From NCBI RefSeq assembly GCF_039555335.1, contig NC_092629.1:3925912-3989911 (forward strand): a DNA stretch of 64,000 bases, written 5' to 3'. The notes beneath the pieces are model-generated. The model was not told the origin of the DNA. It searched no databases and was given only the letters and a program-made list of their open reading frames with translations. The stretch comes from Amphiura filiformis. Its lineage: Eukaryota; Echinodermata; Ophiuroidea; Amphilepidida; Amphiuridae. Position 1 is the stretch's first letter. The number at the start of each line of letters is the position of its first letter. Shown here piece after piece: positions 60,401 to 64,000 of this stretch. The position numbers and the translations under genes are program-made.

Positions 60401-63400
60401 GCGAAAAACTTTGCCATTTTGAAGCTGTTGAAATGTGGTGCCAAAATGGATTAAATTTGCGCGAAACGCGATAAAAATTGCACTTTTGGGACTAAAATGG
60501 CCAAATATGAGATTAATTTATCAGAAACCCACTTACAGGCATCAACATTAGGGGAGGTTGGATGATTGCATTGACCATCCCCCCTGGCAAAATATTGGGG
60601 GAATTTATCCCACCTCATCCCCCCGAGATCTACGCCTATGGTTTTCCTTCTTTTCTGTATTTTTTATCCCACTTTTTTTGTTCTTCTTCGACACTTAGTG
60701 TTTTCTGTATTTTTTATCCCACTTTTTGTTCTTCTTCGACACTTAGTGTTTTCTGTATCTTTTCTCCTCTCTTCTATTTTTGCTTCTGTTTTTCTTTTTT
60801 CCTTCTGTTATTTCACCGCCCATTTTCATCTTCCTCTTCTCCGCCCCGTTTCTTCTTTCTTTTTCTCCGCCCGTGTCTTCTTTTATTTTCTCTGCCCCGT
60901 TTCTCTTCTTTTCTTTTTCTCAGGTCCCCCTTTTCCGCCCTGTTTTCTATTTCTCTTTCCTCCTTTTTATTTTTCCTTATGATCCACCCTCATTTTTTCT
61001 CCCCTTTTCTTACTCCATTCCCGTTTTTTCTTCTTTTTTTTGCGCCCCTCTGCGTTTGCCGCCCTAGGCGACCGCCTTACCTGGCCTAATGGTCGGAACG
61101 GCCCTGGACATTGCACTATTATGATCATTGCCTTGCTTGTTGAGTCACATTGGTGGGTGATCAATAAATCGGAAGGATGTATTATTTTATTTGTATGTAT
61201 TGTGTTTTCTTTCAGGGCCATGAAATAACTAGTGTAGGACTCTTACTGGGGCTGGCTGCAGCAAAGTAAGTACAACAGACTAATCCAGGATCTCTAAAGA
61301 CAGAATATGTTAAAATTATGTGATATCGGATTTTAGGATTTTTTTTCAAATCCCCAATCACTTCCCTGCTCTCATCTTGAGACAAGACACACTAAAATAG
61401 ATGTTGCATAATTTATGTTGATATATGGTCAGAGTCATGAGTTTTTTCAATTTGTTTCCCCAGACGTGGTACCATGGATGTTTCTACCACAAAAATGCTG
61501 AGTATTCACATAGCTGCCTTATTACCACCAACATCCACAGAGCTAGATGTACCACACATTGTACAAGTAGCAGCTATTATGGGTGTAGGTTTAGTGTATC
61601 AAGGAACAGCACATAGGCATATAGCAGAAGTGTTACTAGGAGAAATAGGTATGTTGACAAAAACAAGGGAAGAGGATTATGCATCTTACACTGGAACATA
61701 GAAACACACTTGATATTACAAACAAGCGCACAAGATCAAATTGATGATATTGTTTACCCTGATTGCTCATCAATAAATATCAGACTTAGGAACAGTCTGT
61801 GTAGCTCAGTGGTAAGTGCATCAAAATCGCTAGCACAAGGTCAAGGGTTCGAATCCCACACAGGCAGGTATATATGTTCAGTATTTTATTATCTGGCTTA
61901 ACTGCCTATGCATGTTATGTTTCCATTGTAATTTCATATTAAAATGTAGGTTGCATGGTTCTTCTTTCCACTGTATGTTGGTAAGGCAATAGAACCAAAT
62001 TGGGTCTTTTGATTGACTATCAATACTGGGTCAATCCTTATTATATATGAAATTAATGGACTATTGTTAATTGTGATAACATATGAATCTTTGCATGCTG
62101 ACCAATACAAATTTACCATGAATTCTGAGTAATTAATTGATAGTTAATTAATAACAAGCTGCATCCATGGTTGATCCAAAGATCAAACAAATTTGCTTGT
62201 GGTGCCTAAATATGATGCAAGGCAGCTATTGTGCACTATTCATACACTTCAAAATAATACAGAACTATTTTTGTGGAATTAAAAGATATTATCTTGTTTT
62301 GCCAAATAAAACATAGCTAAATCCTAAACCTTTCGTTAGTTCTAACTGGCAACAAAAGTCATATTTTAATATTTGGCTGAGAGAGGTTGTAACCCAGATA
62401 GAAAAAAGTACAAATGCTTAATTTTGTAATCAGTTAACTTCTAAAATATTACCAGTTTGTGTTTTCTTTTTCAAATAATGTTTAGGTCGTCCTCCGGGTC
62501 CAGAACTGGAGAATTGTACGGATAGGGAGTCTTATTCTCTAACAGCAGGGTTAGCTCTTGGCATGGTCATGTTAGGGGTGAGTACTTTAACGTTAAAGAA
62601 AATATGAAAAAGGGAAGAGTTAAAAAAGCATTTGATTTTTTGGTATTTTATGACACAAGCTCAACATAATTGAGCTAGGTTTGCTACCCATGGCATATCA
62701 GTCCAGACATATTGCTAGAGCTAGAGCTGTGTTTTGACATTTTGTTATTGCTTGTTATAAATATTTTACAAACAGATGTTACAAGAAGTTGCCCATATCA
62801 ACTTGTTAGCACCTTAAGACAGCAGAGCTGCCTTTGACTTTTTTAATTACATCTTATATTTACCAAAACAATTATATGAAAGTATGATTTACATCTGTAG
62901 GAAGAAGATTACAAAATGCATGGCAGTACACCTATAGGTGCACTGATATCAAAATAGGAAAAAAGCTCTTTCTTTCCTGATATTCACAAGAACTGGTTTG
63001 AGTGAAGTCAAAAGAATTCCCATGCAAGAAATAGTTTAGTTTATATGTAGGATTTCAGAAATGATAAGCTAGACCACAGCTCCCAGGGTAAATTGATGAT
63101 GATCATTATTCAATCATCAAAATTCATCTGGTCTGATTGGATCAGATTGTGTTATTTATTTTTGTACATATTTCCTGCACACACAGCGTGGCAGTGATGC
63201 AGTAGGCTTATCTGATCTCAACATGGCTGATCAATTGTACCATTACATGGCTGGAGGACACAAGAAACAACCTGTAAGTACTACAAATCTAGAATCTGCA
63301 TCTAACGTCATTGTTAATCAAACTATCCACAACCATTGATTGGTTAGTAGTGCTTTAAAAGGAAGACTGATTCATCTGGTGTCTTCATGGGAGAAAAGGA

Positions 63401-64000
63401 ATGGCAGAAAATGGTGATAAATTATGGAAGTTTTACAAAGCAACAAAAGTATCCCATTACAAAGACCAAACTTTTGAGATGGTTTGTATGGTTAAAGATG
63501 CAAAATTAACCATAAGGCATTCTGTTTTCAGCAACATTCAGAAACTCAATCATCATTTAATTTGGTTGTTAGGTGACGTCAGACAATACACGCACAAACT
63601 AGTCTAATTGTAGTTTGAAACTAGTCTAATTGTAGTTTAATTCTGTCTCCGATTAGAGTCTTGTAAATGGCAGGGCATAAGAGCATAGGGAAGGAGGTGT
63701 AGATCTTGGGGGCTCATAGTAACAGATCATTGCGGATCAAAGGAAGCCTGTGTGTTCATTATACCCCAGGCCTGTAGTGGCTCTCAGGGGCCCTGGGCAC
63801 ATGTATACTAGGCTCCCTTCTGGTATGTACCTGAACCCTTCTCTTGTCTGAATCCTTTAAATTATATGTAAATATTAATGTTCTCTTCCAGGCCGGTGCT
63901 CACAGAGAGATGTTCAAGTCACCTTGTTATCAGATTAAAGAAGGTGATCAAGTCAACATAGACGTTACATCACCAGGAGCTACACTGGCATTGGGTCTCA
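28986..64000 (+). CDS. ANAPC1: ANAPC1 (APC1), anaphase-promoting complex subunit 1, N-terminal 31 exons
   Basis: APC1 is the largest scaffold of the APC/C ubiquitin ligase, which marks cyclins and securin for degradation in mitosis; it works in nucleus and cytosol. The exons encode about 1,380 codons that follow vertebrate APC1 from its start (MIAPQSRGIYSIRKEYCSSH; human MIAARDLQEFVPFGRDHC) to GATLALGL inside the PC repeats. Landmarks: DEELYSKGNTLVWSRG, FTVDSP, FSLLHPLDEPAPVICKSG, VVLLSPVPD and KWYTTHNAPGGPS in the propeller and middle part; RTMALPVGRGMF, LPIPKLNLGGRAPPRN and LLPPTSTELDVPHIVQVAA in and before the PC repeats. Junctions: 29144/30939, 31100/31656, 31737/32017, 32111/33917, 33996/34465, 34544/42239, 42381/43192, 43445/44321, 44512/44944, 45133/45296, 45361/45527, 45676/47551, 47700/48340, 48399/49783, 49970/51240, 51308/51714, 51902/52621, 52691/53891, 53985/54527, 54675/55271, 55346/55912, 56217/56533, 56717/57988, 58065/58729, 58930/59666, 59806/61216, 61265/61464, 61648/62486, 62577/63187, 63273/63892. 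All phases agree except one missing base in exon 14 and one extra in exon 22. The C-terminal ~500 residues lie beyond the window. Confidence 0.95.
29065..29356 (+). repeat. Tandem duplication of the 3' part of ANAPC1 exon 1 with its donor
   Basis: Two ~145-bp units (29065-29210 and 29211-29356) share AAGAGTGTCAAACATG, GTAGACTTGCCACTGGCTGC and GCAAAGGTTTGT. The second is intronic, with an in-frame stop and no acceptor, so it is a decaying exon copy. Small indels separate the units. Confidence 0.9.
29357..30938. other. ANAPC1 intron 1
   Basis: A poly-A/T-rich segment at about 29590-29900 contains TTTTGAGACAAAC and related words recalling the A/T-tract MITE family at 6066, but without clear ends. 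Nothing else is recognised. Confidence 0.4.
30939..31100 (+). CDS. ANAPC1: ANAPC1 exon 2
   Basis: TTTTGCAG|AGCGAG .. TTACAG|GTACAT, 54 codons, phase 0 to 0. DEELYSKGNTLVWSRGCQGQ and KSFTVDSPILQ match human DEELYVAGNMVIWSKG and KAFTVDSPVQQ: the first propeller strands. Confidence 0.95.
31656..31737 (+). CDS. ANAPC1: ANAPC1 exon 3
   Basis: TTTACAG|GCTCAATGG .. AACCAG|GTATGG, 82 nt, phase 0 to 1. AQWITFWLQ corresponds to human ALWCDFIIS, followed by a variable acidic/Gln stretch. Confidence 0.85.
32017..32111 (+). CDS. ANAPC1: ANAPC1 exon 4
   Basis: TTTCCAG|TGGACC .. TTTGAG|GTATGG, 95 nt, phase 1 to 0. VCVSQGNSLIVFAEEGDEFA and VSLPFE align with human SCINMHSIEGKDYIASLPFQ. Confidence 0.9.
32112..33916. 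other. ANAPC1 intron 4
   Basis: Contains a (TG)n tract at about 32120-32145 and an inverted word pair, CAAGGGGAATGAGTCACAT (~32408) and CGACTCATTTCTCTTGATCG (~32623), suggesting a small TIR-like element of about 230 bp. The rest is unrecognised. Confidence 0.4.
33917..33996 (+). CDS. ANAPC1: ANAPC1 exon 5
   Basis: TCCTCAG|ATATCTAAG .. AAGAG|GTAAGC, 80 nt, phase 0 to 2. ISKMWPINRGMLLERSVSQ matches human VANVWPTKYGLLFERSASS. Confidence 0.95.
34041..34256. mobile_element. MITE with GTTCGGCTTAT ends, copy 1
   Basis: GTTCGGCTTATGTAAGGCAG (34041-34060) and CTGCCTTATATAAACCGAAC (34237-34256) are near-perfect inverted ends around a noncoding core with ACTCATAACA and TATTGATATAGA. A diverged sister lies at 44047-44255. 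Confidence 0.75.
34465..34544 (+). CDS. ANAPC1: ANAPC1 exon 6
   Basis: TCTCACAG|AGGGGC .. CAGGAG|GTATGT, 80 nt, phase 2 to 1. LPTLFSLLHPLDEPAPVICK matches human LPTMFSMLHPLDEITPLVCK. The next intron holds the DIRS-group element. Confidence 0.95.
35027..35215 (+). repeat. Left inverted terminal repeat of the DIRS-group element
   Basis: Starts TACACTGCGCACCCTCTAC and carries ACTTACCTCCCACGACCTGA; its inverted partner lies at 41909-42123. The match is nearly complete over about 150 bp. Confidence 0.9.
41735..41853. repeat. Internal complementary region of the DIRS-group element
   Basis: A fused complement of both element ends, meeting at about 41786 (..GCGCAGTGTA / TTCCCCTCTC..). In DIRS elements this region is used in known models to complete the ends of the circular DNA intermediate. 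Confidence 0.85.
41909..42123 (-). repeat. Right inverted terminal repeat of the DIRS-group element
   Basis: An inverted copy of the left repeat, extended at its outer end by a segment finishing TCTGAGAGGGGAA that is complemented in the second half of the internal complementary region. Confidence 0.9.
42239..42381 (+). CDS. ANAPC1: ANAPC1 exon 7
   Basis: TTTCAG|TTGGTATGG .. ACAGAG|GTAAGT, 143 nt, phase 1 to 0. VVFTSKEPSLIVTFDTAMGL and HSVWLLRQAR match human IVFLNTDPSIVMTYDAVQNV and HSVWTLRRVK. Confidence 0.95.
42454..42640. mobile_element. GGGCTATTC-family MITE, diverged copy
   Basis: GGGCTATTCAGTCAAAATCC then CCTATGGAAGACATGTCTTC and later TGTGGAAGATGAAGG: the same word order as the element at 44617-44879. 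The right end is unclear. Confidence 0.5.
43192..43445 (+). CDS. ANAPC1: ANAPC1 exon 8 (Ser-Pro-rich loop, part 1)
   Basis: CTATTACAG|GAGGTG .. CTCAG|GTATGT, 254 nt, phase 0 to 2. SSMSPANMSPFRSYPSRTAS and SRPQSPAMSVMATLR form the loop which in vertebrate APC1 (region ~300-400) is phosphorylated in mitosis to relieve autoinhibition. It has several SP sites and low complexity. Confidence 0.9.
43787..43991. mobile_element. Foldback MITE
   Basis: TTTTGCAGTAAACCTTTGAC at the left and GTCAAAGGTTTACCTACTGC at the right are inverted, with further pairing inside (GCGTATTTTAGTGTAC / GTAGTACACGC). Noncoding, about 205 bp. Confidence 0.65.
44047..44255. mobile_element. MITE with GTTCGGCTTAT-type ends, copy 2
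   Basis: GTTTGTTCAGCTTACAATTGG and the inverted CCAATTATAAGCTAAACAAAC bracket a core with ACTCATAACA, TATTGATATAGA and TTCATTGACGCAC shared with the copy at 34041-34256. Confidence 0.65.
44321..44512 (+). CDS. ANAPC1: ANAPC1 exon 9 (Ser-Pro-rich loop, part 2)
   Basis: TTTTTGCAG|CCGATCC .. TCAAAG|GTAAGT, 192 nt, phase 2 to 2. SRSQSPTNSMINSPASGAFY ends the loop; PLTPDLCMDHCWTESVT matches human PIVPELCIDHLWTETIT. Confidence 0.95.
44617..44879. mobile_element. GGGCTATTC-family MITE, intact ends
   Basis: GGGCTATTCCATTTAAAATC at the left and GATTTTAACTGGAATAGCCC at the right, each followed inward by CCTGTGGAAGATTT-type words, form ~40-bp inverted ends. 263 bp, noncoding. ATT flanks both sides. 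Confidence 0.8.
44944..45133 (+). CDS. ANAPC1: ANAPC1 exon 10
   Basis: TTTACAG|GGCAGG .. GTTAAG|GTAGGA, 190 nt, phase 2 to 0. KVFLTSDLCDQHYLVYLIEP and NTLPAKDAVPV match human KVFITSDLCGQKFLCFLVES and TNIPAKDAAPV. Confidence 0.95.
45296..45361 (+). CDS. ANAPC1: ANAPC1 exon 11
   Basis: TTTGCAG|AGTCTG .. ATTAAG|GTATGG, 22 codons, phase 0 to 0. VMVVLDLNGSMILYTGLIK matches human TMLVLEGSGNLVLYTGVVR. Confidence 0.95.
45527..45676 (+). CDS. ANAPC1: ANAPC1 exon 12
   Basis: TATTTAG|ATGGTT .. GATGAG|GTAGGC, 50 codons, phase 0 to 0. MVKVHVSGILPTTLSGSSGS and MPRPSTPLD match human VGKVFIPGLPAPSLTMSN and MPRPSTPLD. Confidence 0.95.
46001..46306. mobile_element. Foldback MITE with GGTCCGTAT ends
   Basis: CGTATGCACAAAAGAGTTAG (46048 on) is inverted at about 46283-46302. 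Between them GACCTGGTCTAAGTGGA and TCCACTTAGACCAGGTC also pair. The outer GGTCCGTAT / ATACGGACC completes the ends. Noncoding. Confidence 0.65.
46604..47492 (-). mobile_element. hAT element remnant with hATC-like fragment
   Basis: Flanked by the 8-bp duplication AGTCTACA (46596-46603, 47493-47500). The ends read TTAAAGCCTCCATT and AATGGAGGCTTA. On the minus strand at about 46890-46755, VVDAERSFSKYKHMLDDRRE then NGDVEGRLQ resembles the C-terminal dimerisation region of hAT transposases. Internally deleted and non-autonomous, 889 bp, in ANAPC1 intron 12. Confidence 0.8.
47551..47700 (+). CDS. ANAPC1: ANAPC1 exon 13 (copy 1 of a tandem exon array)
   Basis: ATTTCTAG|GTTGTCC .. ACTCTG|GTAAGT, 50 codons, phase 0 to 0. 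VVLLSPVPDMGDSSKLHESM matches human VVLLSPVPELRDSSKLHDSL, and DPVANRFTL matches DPVHNRVTL. This is the only copy with the VVLLSPVP 5' half and a proper acceptor, so it is taken as the real exon. Confidence 0.95.
47605..48240 (+). repeat. Five-copy tandem array of the 3' part of ANAPC1 exon 13
   Basis: Units of about 115-150 bp at roughly 47605, 47725, 47847, 47996 and 48113 each contain TCCATGATG..GATGATTATGCC, GGCAAGCAT, GCACTAATGGATCCAGTGGC and TTTACTCTG|GTAAGT. Copy 1 is the exon; copies 2-5 are in intron 13. Copy 2 has a stop. Copy 3 has lost its donor (TTAAGT). Copies 3 to 5 are still open in the exon's own frame, continuously across the unit boundaries from 47860 to 48252. None of copies 2-5 has an evident acceptor. 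Confidence 0.9.
48340..48399 (+). CDS. ANAPC1: ANAPC1 exon 14 (one base short)
   Basis: TATTTACAG|GAATTATCC .. CTCTCA|GTGAGT. ELSDGTMLR matches human ELSNGSMVR in the incoming frame. PQITSSPL(I) matches human PEIATSELV in the next frame and agrees with the phase of exon 15. The exon is 60 nt where 61 are needed, with the change near 48370. It is either a sequencing/assembly error or a null allele. Confidence 0.85.
48559..49465. mobile_element. Penelope-like element remnant with ~250-bp inverted arms
   Basis: Arms at about 48554-48808 and 49120-49372 are inverted copies, with a second inner pair (GGTAGCAAACAAGACAAGCC near 48818 and its complement near 48893). The unpaired centre has TGAAGAAGAGCAGTTTATCT then CCTCGAAACGTCGG. 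A GAAGA..CGAAACGTC block of this kind is typical of Penelope-like element termini, where hammerhead-ribozyme motifs occur. A 13-bp direct repeat (TGATCATTTTAGA) flanks it at 48546-48558 and 49466-49478. No coding region. Confidence 0.65.
49783..49970 (+). CDS. ANAPC1: ANAPC1 exon 15
   Basis: TTATTACAG|TTAACC .. CAACAG|GTATGG, 188 nt, phase 1 to 0. CLDAIKYIVPTDIALQVLSK and WYTTHNAPGGPSSQSEW match human CLQAIKFILPKEIAVQMLVK and WYNVHSAPGGPSYHSEW. Confidence 0.95.
50401..50650. mobile_element. Dispersed repeat, inverted relative to a copy at 56262-56510
   Basis: GACTATTCTTACCATATCTC with TGATTGG corresponds, reverse-complemented, to CCAATCAGAAATATGGTAGG near 56340. GGTTAATTACATGATGTAAT.. also pairs with words near 56440. 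Probably a MITE; ends not resolved. Confidence 0.5.
50651..51239. other. ANAPC1 intron 15, 3' part
   Basis: AT-rich with short poly-A/T runs. Nothing recognised. Confidence 0.4.
51240..51308 (+). CDS. ANAPC1: ANAPC1 exon 16
   Basis: TTTCACAG|CATGAT .. GAAGAG|GTGAGT, 23 codons, phase 0 to 0. NSMSPVVAAKKHKAS matches human GSLSPVIAPKKARPS. Confidence 0.95.
51714..51902 (+). CDS. ANAPC1: ANAPC1 exon 17
   Basis: TGAAACAG|GATTGG .. TATGAG|GTTAGT, 63 codons, phase 0 to 0. DWEFLLASSYHQ and LFQYIPALLYALHLVYE match human DWEYLLNSDYHQ and LFTHIPAIFFVLHLVYE. Confidence 0.95.
52290..52525 (-). mobile_element. tRNA-derived SINE
   Basis: The minus strand starts near 52525 with a tRNA-like head (an A-box-like GAGCTGTTGTGGCA and a perfect B box GGTTCGAATCC, complement of 52430-52440). 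It runs into an unrelated AT-rich body. It is transcribed by pol III in this class. Confidence 0.65.
52621..52691 (+). CDS. ANAPC1: ANAPC1 exon 18
   Basis: TATATCTAG|GAGATG .. AGCAAG|GTGAGC, 71 nt, phase 0 to 2. EMKLDRSQVGCLHQMAILLC aligns with human ELKLNTLMGEGICSLVELLV. Confidence 0.9.
52730..53430. mobile_element. TIR element enclosing a perfect-looking hairpin
   Basis: TTGGTTTCATACTTTC at the left and GAAAGTATGAAACCA at the right (53414-53427) are the ends, with GCTGCTTGCC / GGCAAGCGGC next to them. Inside, 52813-52842 and 52890-52919 are exact 30-bp inverted arms (ATTGTGAAATATCTAAACAT..) around CCGAGGAATATCCCGAGG / CCGAGGGATATTCCGAGG. The inner hairpin may be a nested insertion. Confidence 0.7.
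53891..53985 (+). CDS. ANAPC1: ANAPC1 exon 19
   Basis: ATATTTCAG|AGACCTTG .. CCCCG|GTAAGC, 95 nt, phase 2 to 1. RDLDWMSYVDYYFRCHQTL aligns with human RDLKLGPYVDHYYRDYPTL. Confidence 0.9.
54527..54675 (+). CDS. ANAPC1: ANAPC1 exon 20
   Basis: CTTTCAG|AGCACC .. GTAATA|GTATGT, 149 nt, phase 1 to 0. NHPPSIYGHIYNMLKGN and YPCLPDICQRSQEIVI match human SEPPSIYQWVSSCLKGE and YPYLPGICERSRLVVL. Confidence 0.95.
54829..55059. mobile_element. Palindromic MITE
   Basis: TTGTATTTCTGTGATCAATA.. (54829-54869) and its inverted copy (55019-55059) form ~40-bp arms. They extend inward through CCCTTAAGGGCTC / GAGCCCTTAAG and TTTGCACAGTATTTTT / AAAATACTGAGCAAA. 231 bp, noncoding. Confidence 0.75.
55271..55346 (+). 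CDS. ANAPC1: ANAPC1 exon 21
   Basis: TTATTTTCAG|TTGTATTC .. GCTGAGG|GTATGT, 76 nt, phase 0 to 1. LYSLYLGADVTSFEAFGRIL corresponds to human SIALYILGDESLVSDESSQY. Confidence 0.85.
55347..55911. other. ANAPC1 intron 21
   Basis: Contains ATAGCGCCGCAGGTTCCAGA and GTGGCGCACGACAC near 55380, words that recall the hAT-type MITE at 7611 but without complete ends. The rest is AT-rich and unrecognised. Confidence 0.4.
55912..56217 (+). CDS. ANAPC1: ANAPC1 exon 22 (one extra base, UGA in frame)
   Basis: CACTCTGAAG|GTAATTTAGC .. ACTAAG|GTAAGG. NITLEKLNSLPFGVLLPLLE and NWPEGA match human GFTLRDLETLPFGIALPIRD and DWPEAV. A TGA then follows at 56124-56126. LMGRQDLSAQ (human LIGRQDLSKQ) continues in the +1 frame to an exon end that agrees with exon 23. 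Length 306 where 305 is expected. An assembly or sequencing error is likeliest. Confidence 0.85.
56262..56510. mobile_element. Dispersed repeat, inverted relative to 50401-50650
   Basis: CCAATCAGAAATATGGTAGG and TTATGAGATGATTATAATCA match the reverse complement of words at 50401-50650. Ends not resolved. Confidence 0.5.
56533..56717 (+). CDS. ANAPC1: ANAPC1 exon 23 (copy 1 of a decayed tandem array)
   Basis: CTCTTTAG|GCAGCAG .. GTGAG|GTTAGT, 185 nt, phase 0 to 2. RFPDDLRIQEVRRLLQSSRP and ARISLVQKPEVR match human IWSEDLRVQDVRRLLQSAHP and VRVNVVQYPEL. Confidence 0.95.
56575..57260 (+). repeat. Decayed tandem copies of ANAPC1 exon 23
   Basis: After the real exon, diverged copies lie at about 56800-56950, 56995-57130 and 57180-57260. 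Shared words include ATGGCATGGAA, TCTCTGATGACCTCA, CTAGACCAGCACGGATCAGT and AAACCAGAGGTCAGGTTAGT. All carry stops or indels and lack acceptors. The last is partial. They are much more diverged than the exon 13 copies, so older. Confidence 0.85.
57413..57735 (+). repeat. Duplicated ~90-bp intronic segment in ANAPC1 intron 23
   Basis: CAGTTGACAATCTTGTTTCC with CTGATCCACATTGCTGCTTT and GATCCAACAAATTTG occurs at about 57428-57495 and again at 57649-57712, with small differences. Its origin is unknown. Confidence 0.75.
57988..58065 (+). CDS. ANAPC1: ANAPC1 exon 24
   Basis: GGTTTCAG|TGATCATG .. GGAAG|GTATGT, 78 nt, phase 2 to 2. SDHDFIEEQEMRLLMVSQRT and MALPVGR match human SDHEFIEEKENRLLQLCQRT and MALPVGR. 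Confidence 0.95.
58729..58930 (+). CDS. ANAPC1: ANAPC1 exon 25
   Basis: TTTAATATAG|GGGTATG .. TCACAG|GTAAAA, 202 nt, phase 2 to 0. ETLPIPKLNLGGRAPPRN and FHNGVAAGLKIAP are nearly identical to human APC1. Confidence 0.95.
59012..59511. mobile_element. TIR element with CGGGTG..ATAGTGACGGA ends, possibly nested
   Basis: GGGTGTATTACATAGTGACG (59012 on) is inverted at 59301-59326 and again, more diverged, at 59484-59511. ATAGTGACGGA also recurs directly at about 59056 and 59097. Two overlapping end pairs suggest an insertion or duplication within the element. Confidence 0.6.
59666..59806 (+). CDS. ANAPC1: ANAPC1 exon 26
   Basis: TTTCTAG|ATTGAC .. TGCAAG|GTAGGA, 47 codons, phase 0 to 0. IDSTWIVYNKP and HAGFLMALGLNAHLSNLTTL match human IDSAWIVYNKP and YAGFLMALGLNGHLTKLATL: start of the PC repeats. 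Confidence 0.95.
60011..60140 (+). mobile_element. tRNA-derived SINE
   Basis: An A-box-like TTGCTCACTTGGTTAGAGCA and a B-box-like GGCAGTTCGAATTTGG are spaced as in a tRNA, followed by a non-tRNA tail. Its 3' part was later hit by the hAT-type element starting at 60142. Confidence 0.6.
60288..60640. mobile_element. CAGTGGCGTAGA-ended element nested in the hAT-type element
   Basis: CAGTGGCGTAGATTTC at the left and GATCTACGCCTATG at the right are inverted ends. The flanks CGATTCCT and GTTTTCCT may be a decayed 8-bp duplication. Noncoding. Confidence 0.6.
60650..61050 (+). repeat. Polypyrimidine tract with ~50-bp tandem duplication
   Basis: TTTTCTGTATTTTTTATCCC followed by GTTCTTCTTCGACACTTAGTG occurs twice in tandem at about 60652-60700 and 60701-60750. 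CCTTTTTCTCCGCCC-like units follow. Long apparent reading frames here result from the biased composition, not from a gene. Confidence 0.75.
61216..61265 (+). CDS. ANAPC1: ANAPC1 exon 27
   Basis: TTTCAG|GGCCATG .. GCAAA|GTAAGT, 50 nt, phase 0 to 2. GHEITSVGLLLGLAAAK matches human GHEMTSIGLLLGVSAAK (a PC repeat). Confidence 0.95.
61464..61648 (+). CDS. ANAPC1: ANAPC1 exon 28
   Basis: TTCCCCAG|ACGTGG .. AAATAG|GTATGT, 185 nt, phase 2 to 1. ALLPPTSTELDVPHIVQVAA and GLVYQGTAHRHIAEVLLGEI are nearly identical to human APC1 PC repeats. Confidence 0.97.
61795..61866 (+). tRNA. Degenerate tRNA-like sequence (pseudogene or SINE head)
   Basis: GTCTGTG pairs with CACAGGC as a 7-bp acceptor stem. TAGCTCAGTGGTAAGTGC resembles the D arm and A box, and GGGTTCGAATCCC the T arm and B box. 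The anticodon stem does not pair and no convincing anticodon can be assigned. 72 nt, in ANAPC1 intron 28. Confidence 0.45.
61867..62485. other. ANAPC1 intron 28, 3' part
   Basis: AT-rich. Nothing recognised. Confidence 0.4.
62486..62577 (+). CDS. ANAPC1: ANAPC1 exon 29
   Basis: ATGTTTAG|GTCGTCC .. TTAGGG|GTGAGT, 92 nt, phase 1 to 0. GRPPGPELENCTDRESYSLT and AGLALGMVMLG match human GRPPGPEMEYCTDRESYSLA and AGLALGMVCLG. Confidence 0.97.
62578..63186. other. ANAPC1 intron 29
   Basis: AT-rich. Nothing recognised. Confidence 0.4.
63187..63273 (+). CDS. ANAPC1: ANAPC1 exon 30
   Basis: CACACAG|CGTGGC .. CAACCT|GTAAGT, 29 codons, phase 0 to 0. GLSDLNMADQLYHYMAGGHK matches human GMSDLNVPEQLYQYMVGGHR. 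Confidence 0.95.
63274..63891. other. ANAPC1 intron 30
   Basis: No repeat or gene recognised. The reading frame at 63401-63607 lacks any homology that I can see and is taken as chance. Confidence 0.4.
63892..64000 (+). CDS. ANAPC1: ANAPC1 exon 31 (runs off the window)
   Basis: CTCTTCCAG|GCCGGTG, phase 0. HREMFKSPCYQIKEGDQVNI and TSPGATLALGL match human HREKHKSPSYQIKEGDTINV and TCPGATLALAM. The exon continues past the last base. Confidence 0.95.

Larger units (their letters stand above)
60142..61106. mobile_element. hAT-type element with CAGGGCCG ends
   Basis: Starts CAGGGCCGTTCCTAGGGATT and ends CGGAACGGCCCTG. The 8-bp duplication GACATTGC stands at 60134-60141 and 61107-61114. The core is polypyrimidine-rich and encodes no transposase. 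A second element (60288-60640) sits inside. Confidence 0.85.

Noticed and set aside
60562-61089. Long + strand reading frames rich in Phe, Ser, Leu and Pro
   Set aside because: They come from a polypyrimidine tract inside a hAT-type element. No splice context, homology or normal composition.
63401-63607. 68-codon frame in ANAPC1 intron 30
   Set aside because: No homology to APC1 and no splice sites in phase.

Overview
The window is animal genomic DNA: AT-rich, intron-rich, with GT-AG introns and many transposon fossils. The abundance of TAGGCCTA and TACATGTA words, a RAG1-like transposase relic, a DIRS-type element and a Penelope-like element suggest a marine deuterostome, most likely an echinoderm. 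This assignment is an inference from composition and element content, not from a marker gene.

Layout. Bases 1-8 kb: no convincing protein gene. They hold a LINE fragment split by a 2.2 kb element with an 8-bp target duplication, and several short terminal-inverted-repeat (TIR) elements. A possible 5' UTR exon (ending 4338) and a small coding exon (8201-8351) on the + strand are weak candidates. Bases 10.6-25.2 kb, minus strand: a 12-exon, badly decayed gene whose pieces match the plan of RAG1. It has an N-terminal C-x2-C ... HP-x3-C-x2-C zinc region, a RING finger, and a DDE-type core (GGDKGG, FFGDLEL and LNEQGGN motifs). One intron carries a 3.8 kb hAT-like transposon with long TIRs and an 8-bp duplication. 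Another holds a TIR element swollen by about ten copies of a ~120-bp A/T-tract satellite. Bases 25.8-28.5 kb: two more LINE fragments, a 58-bp tandem duplication and a promoter-like cluster (CCAAT boxes, a CRE, a TATA-like box).

Bases 28,986 to the window end, + strand: the N-terminal ~1,380 codons of ANAPC1 (APC1), the scaffold subunit of the anaphase-promoting complex, in 31 exons. It runs from the start Met through the beta-propeller, the Ser-Pro-rich regulatory loop, the middle domain and into the proteasome/cyclosome (PC) repeats. Intron 6 holds a 7.1 kb GC-rich DIRS-group tyrosine-recombinase retrotransposon with intact-looking inverted terminal repeats and internal complementary region. 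Other introns contain hAT-type elements, a Penelope-like palindrome, SINEs and several foldback elements.

Most striking: (i) the RAG1-like relic, which retains both the RAG1-type N-terminus and the catalytic core motifs; (ii) three ANAPC1 exons (1, 13, 23), each locally tandem-duplicated together with their 5' splice sites, leaving decaying extra copies in the following intron, up to five in exon 13; (iii) two single-base frame disruptions in otherwise well-conserved ANAPC1 exons (14 and 22), one at a GCG-TGA-C context.
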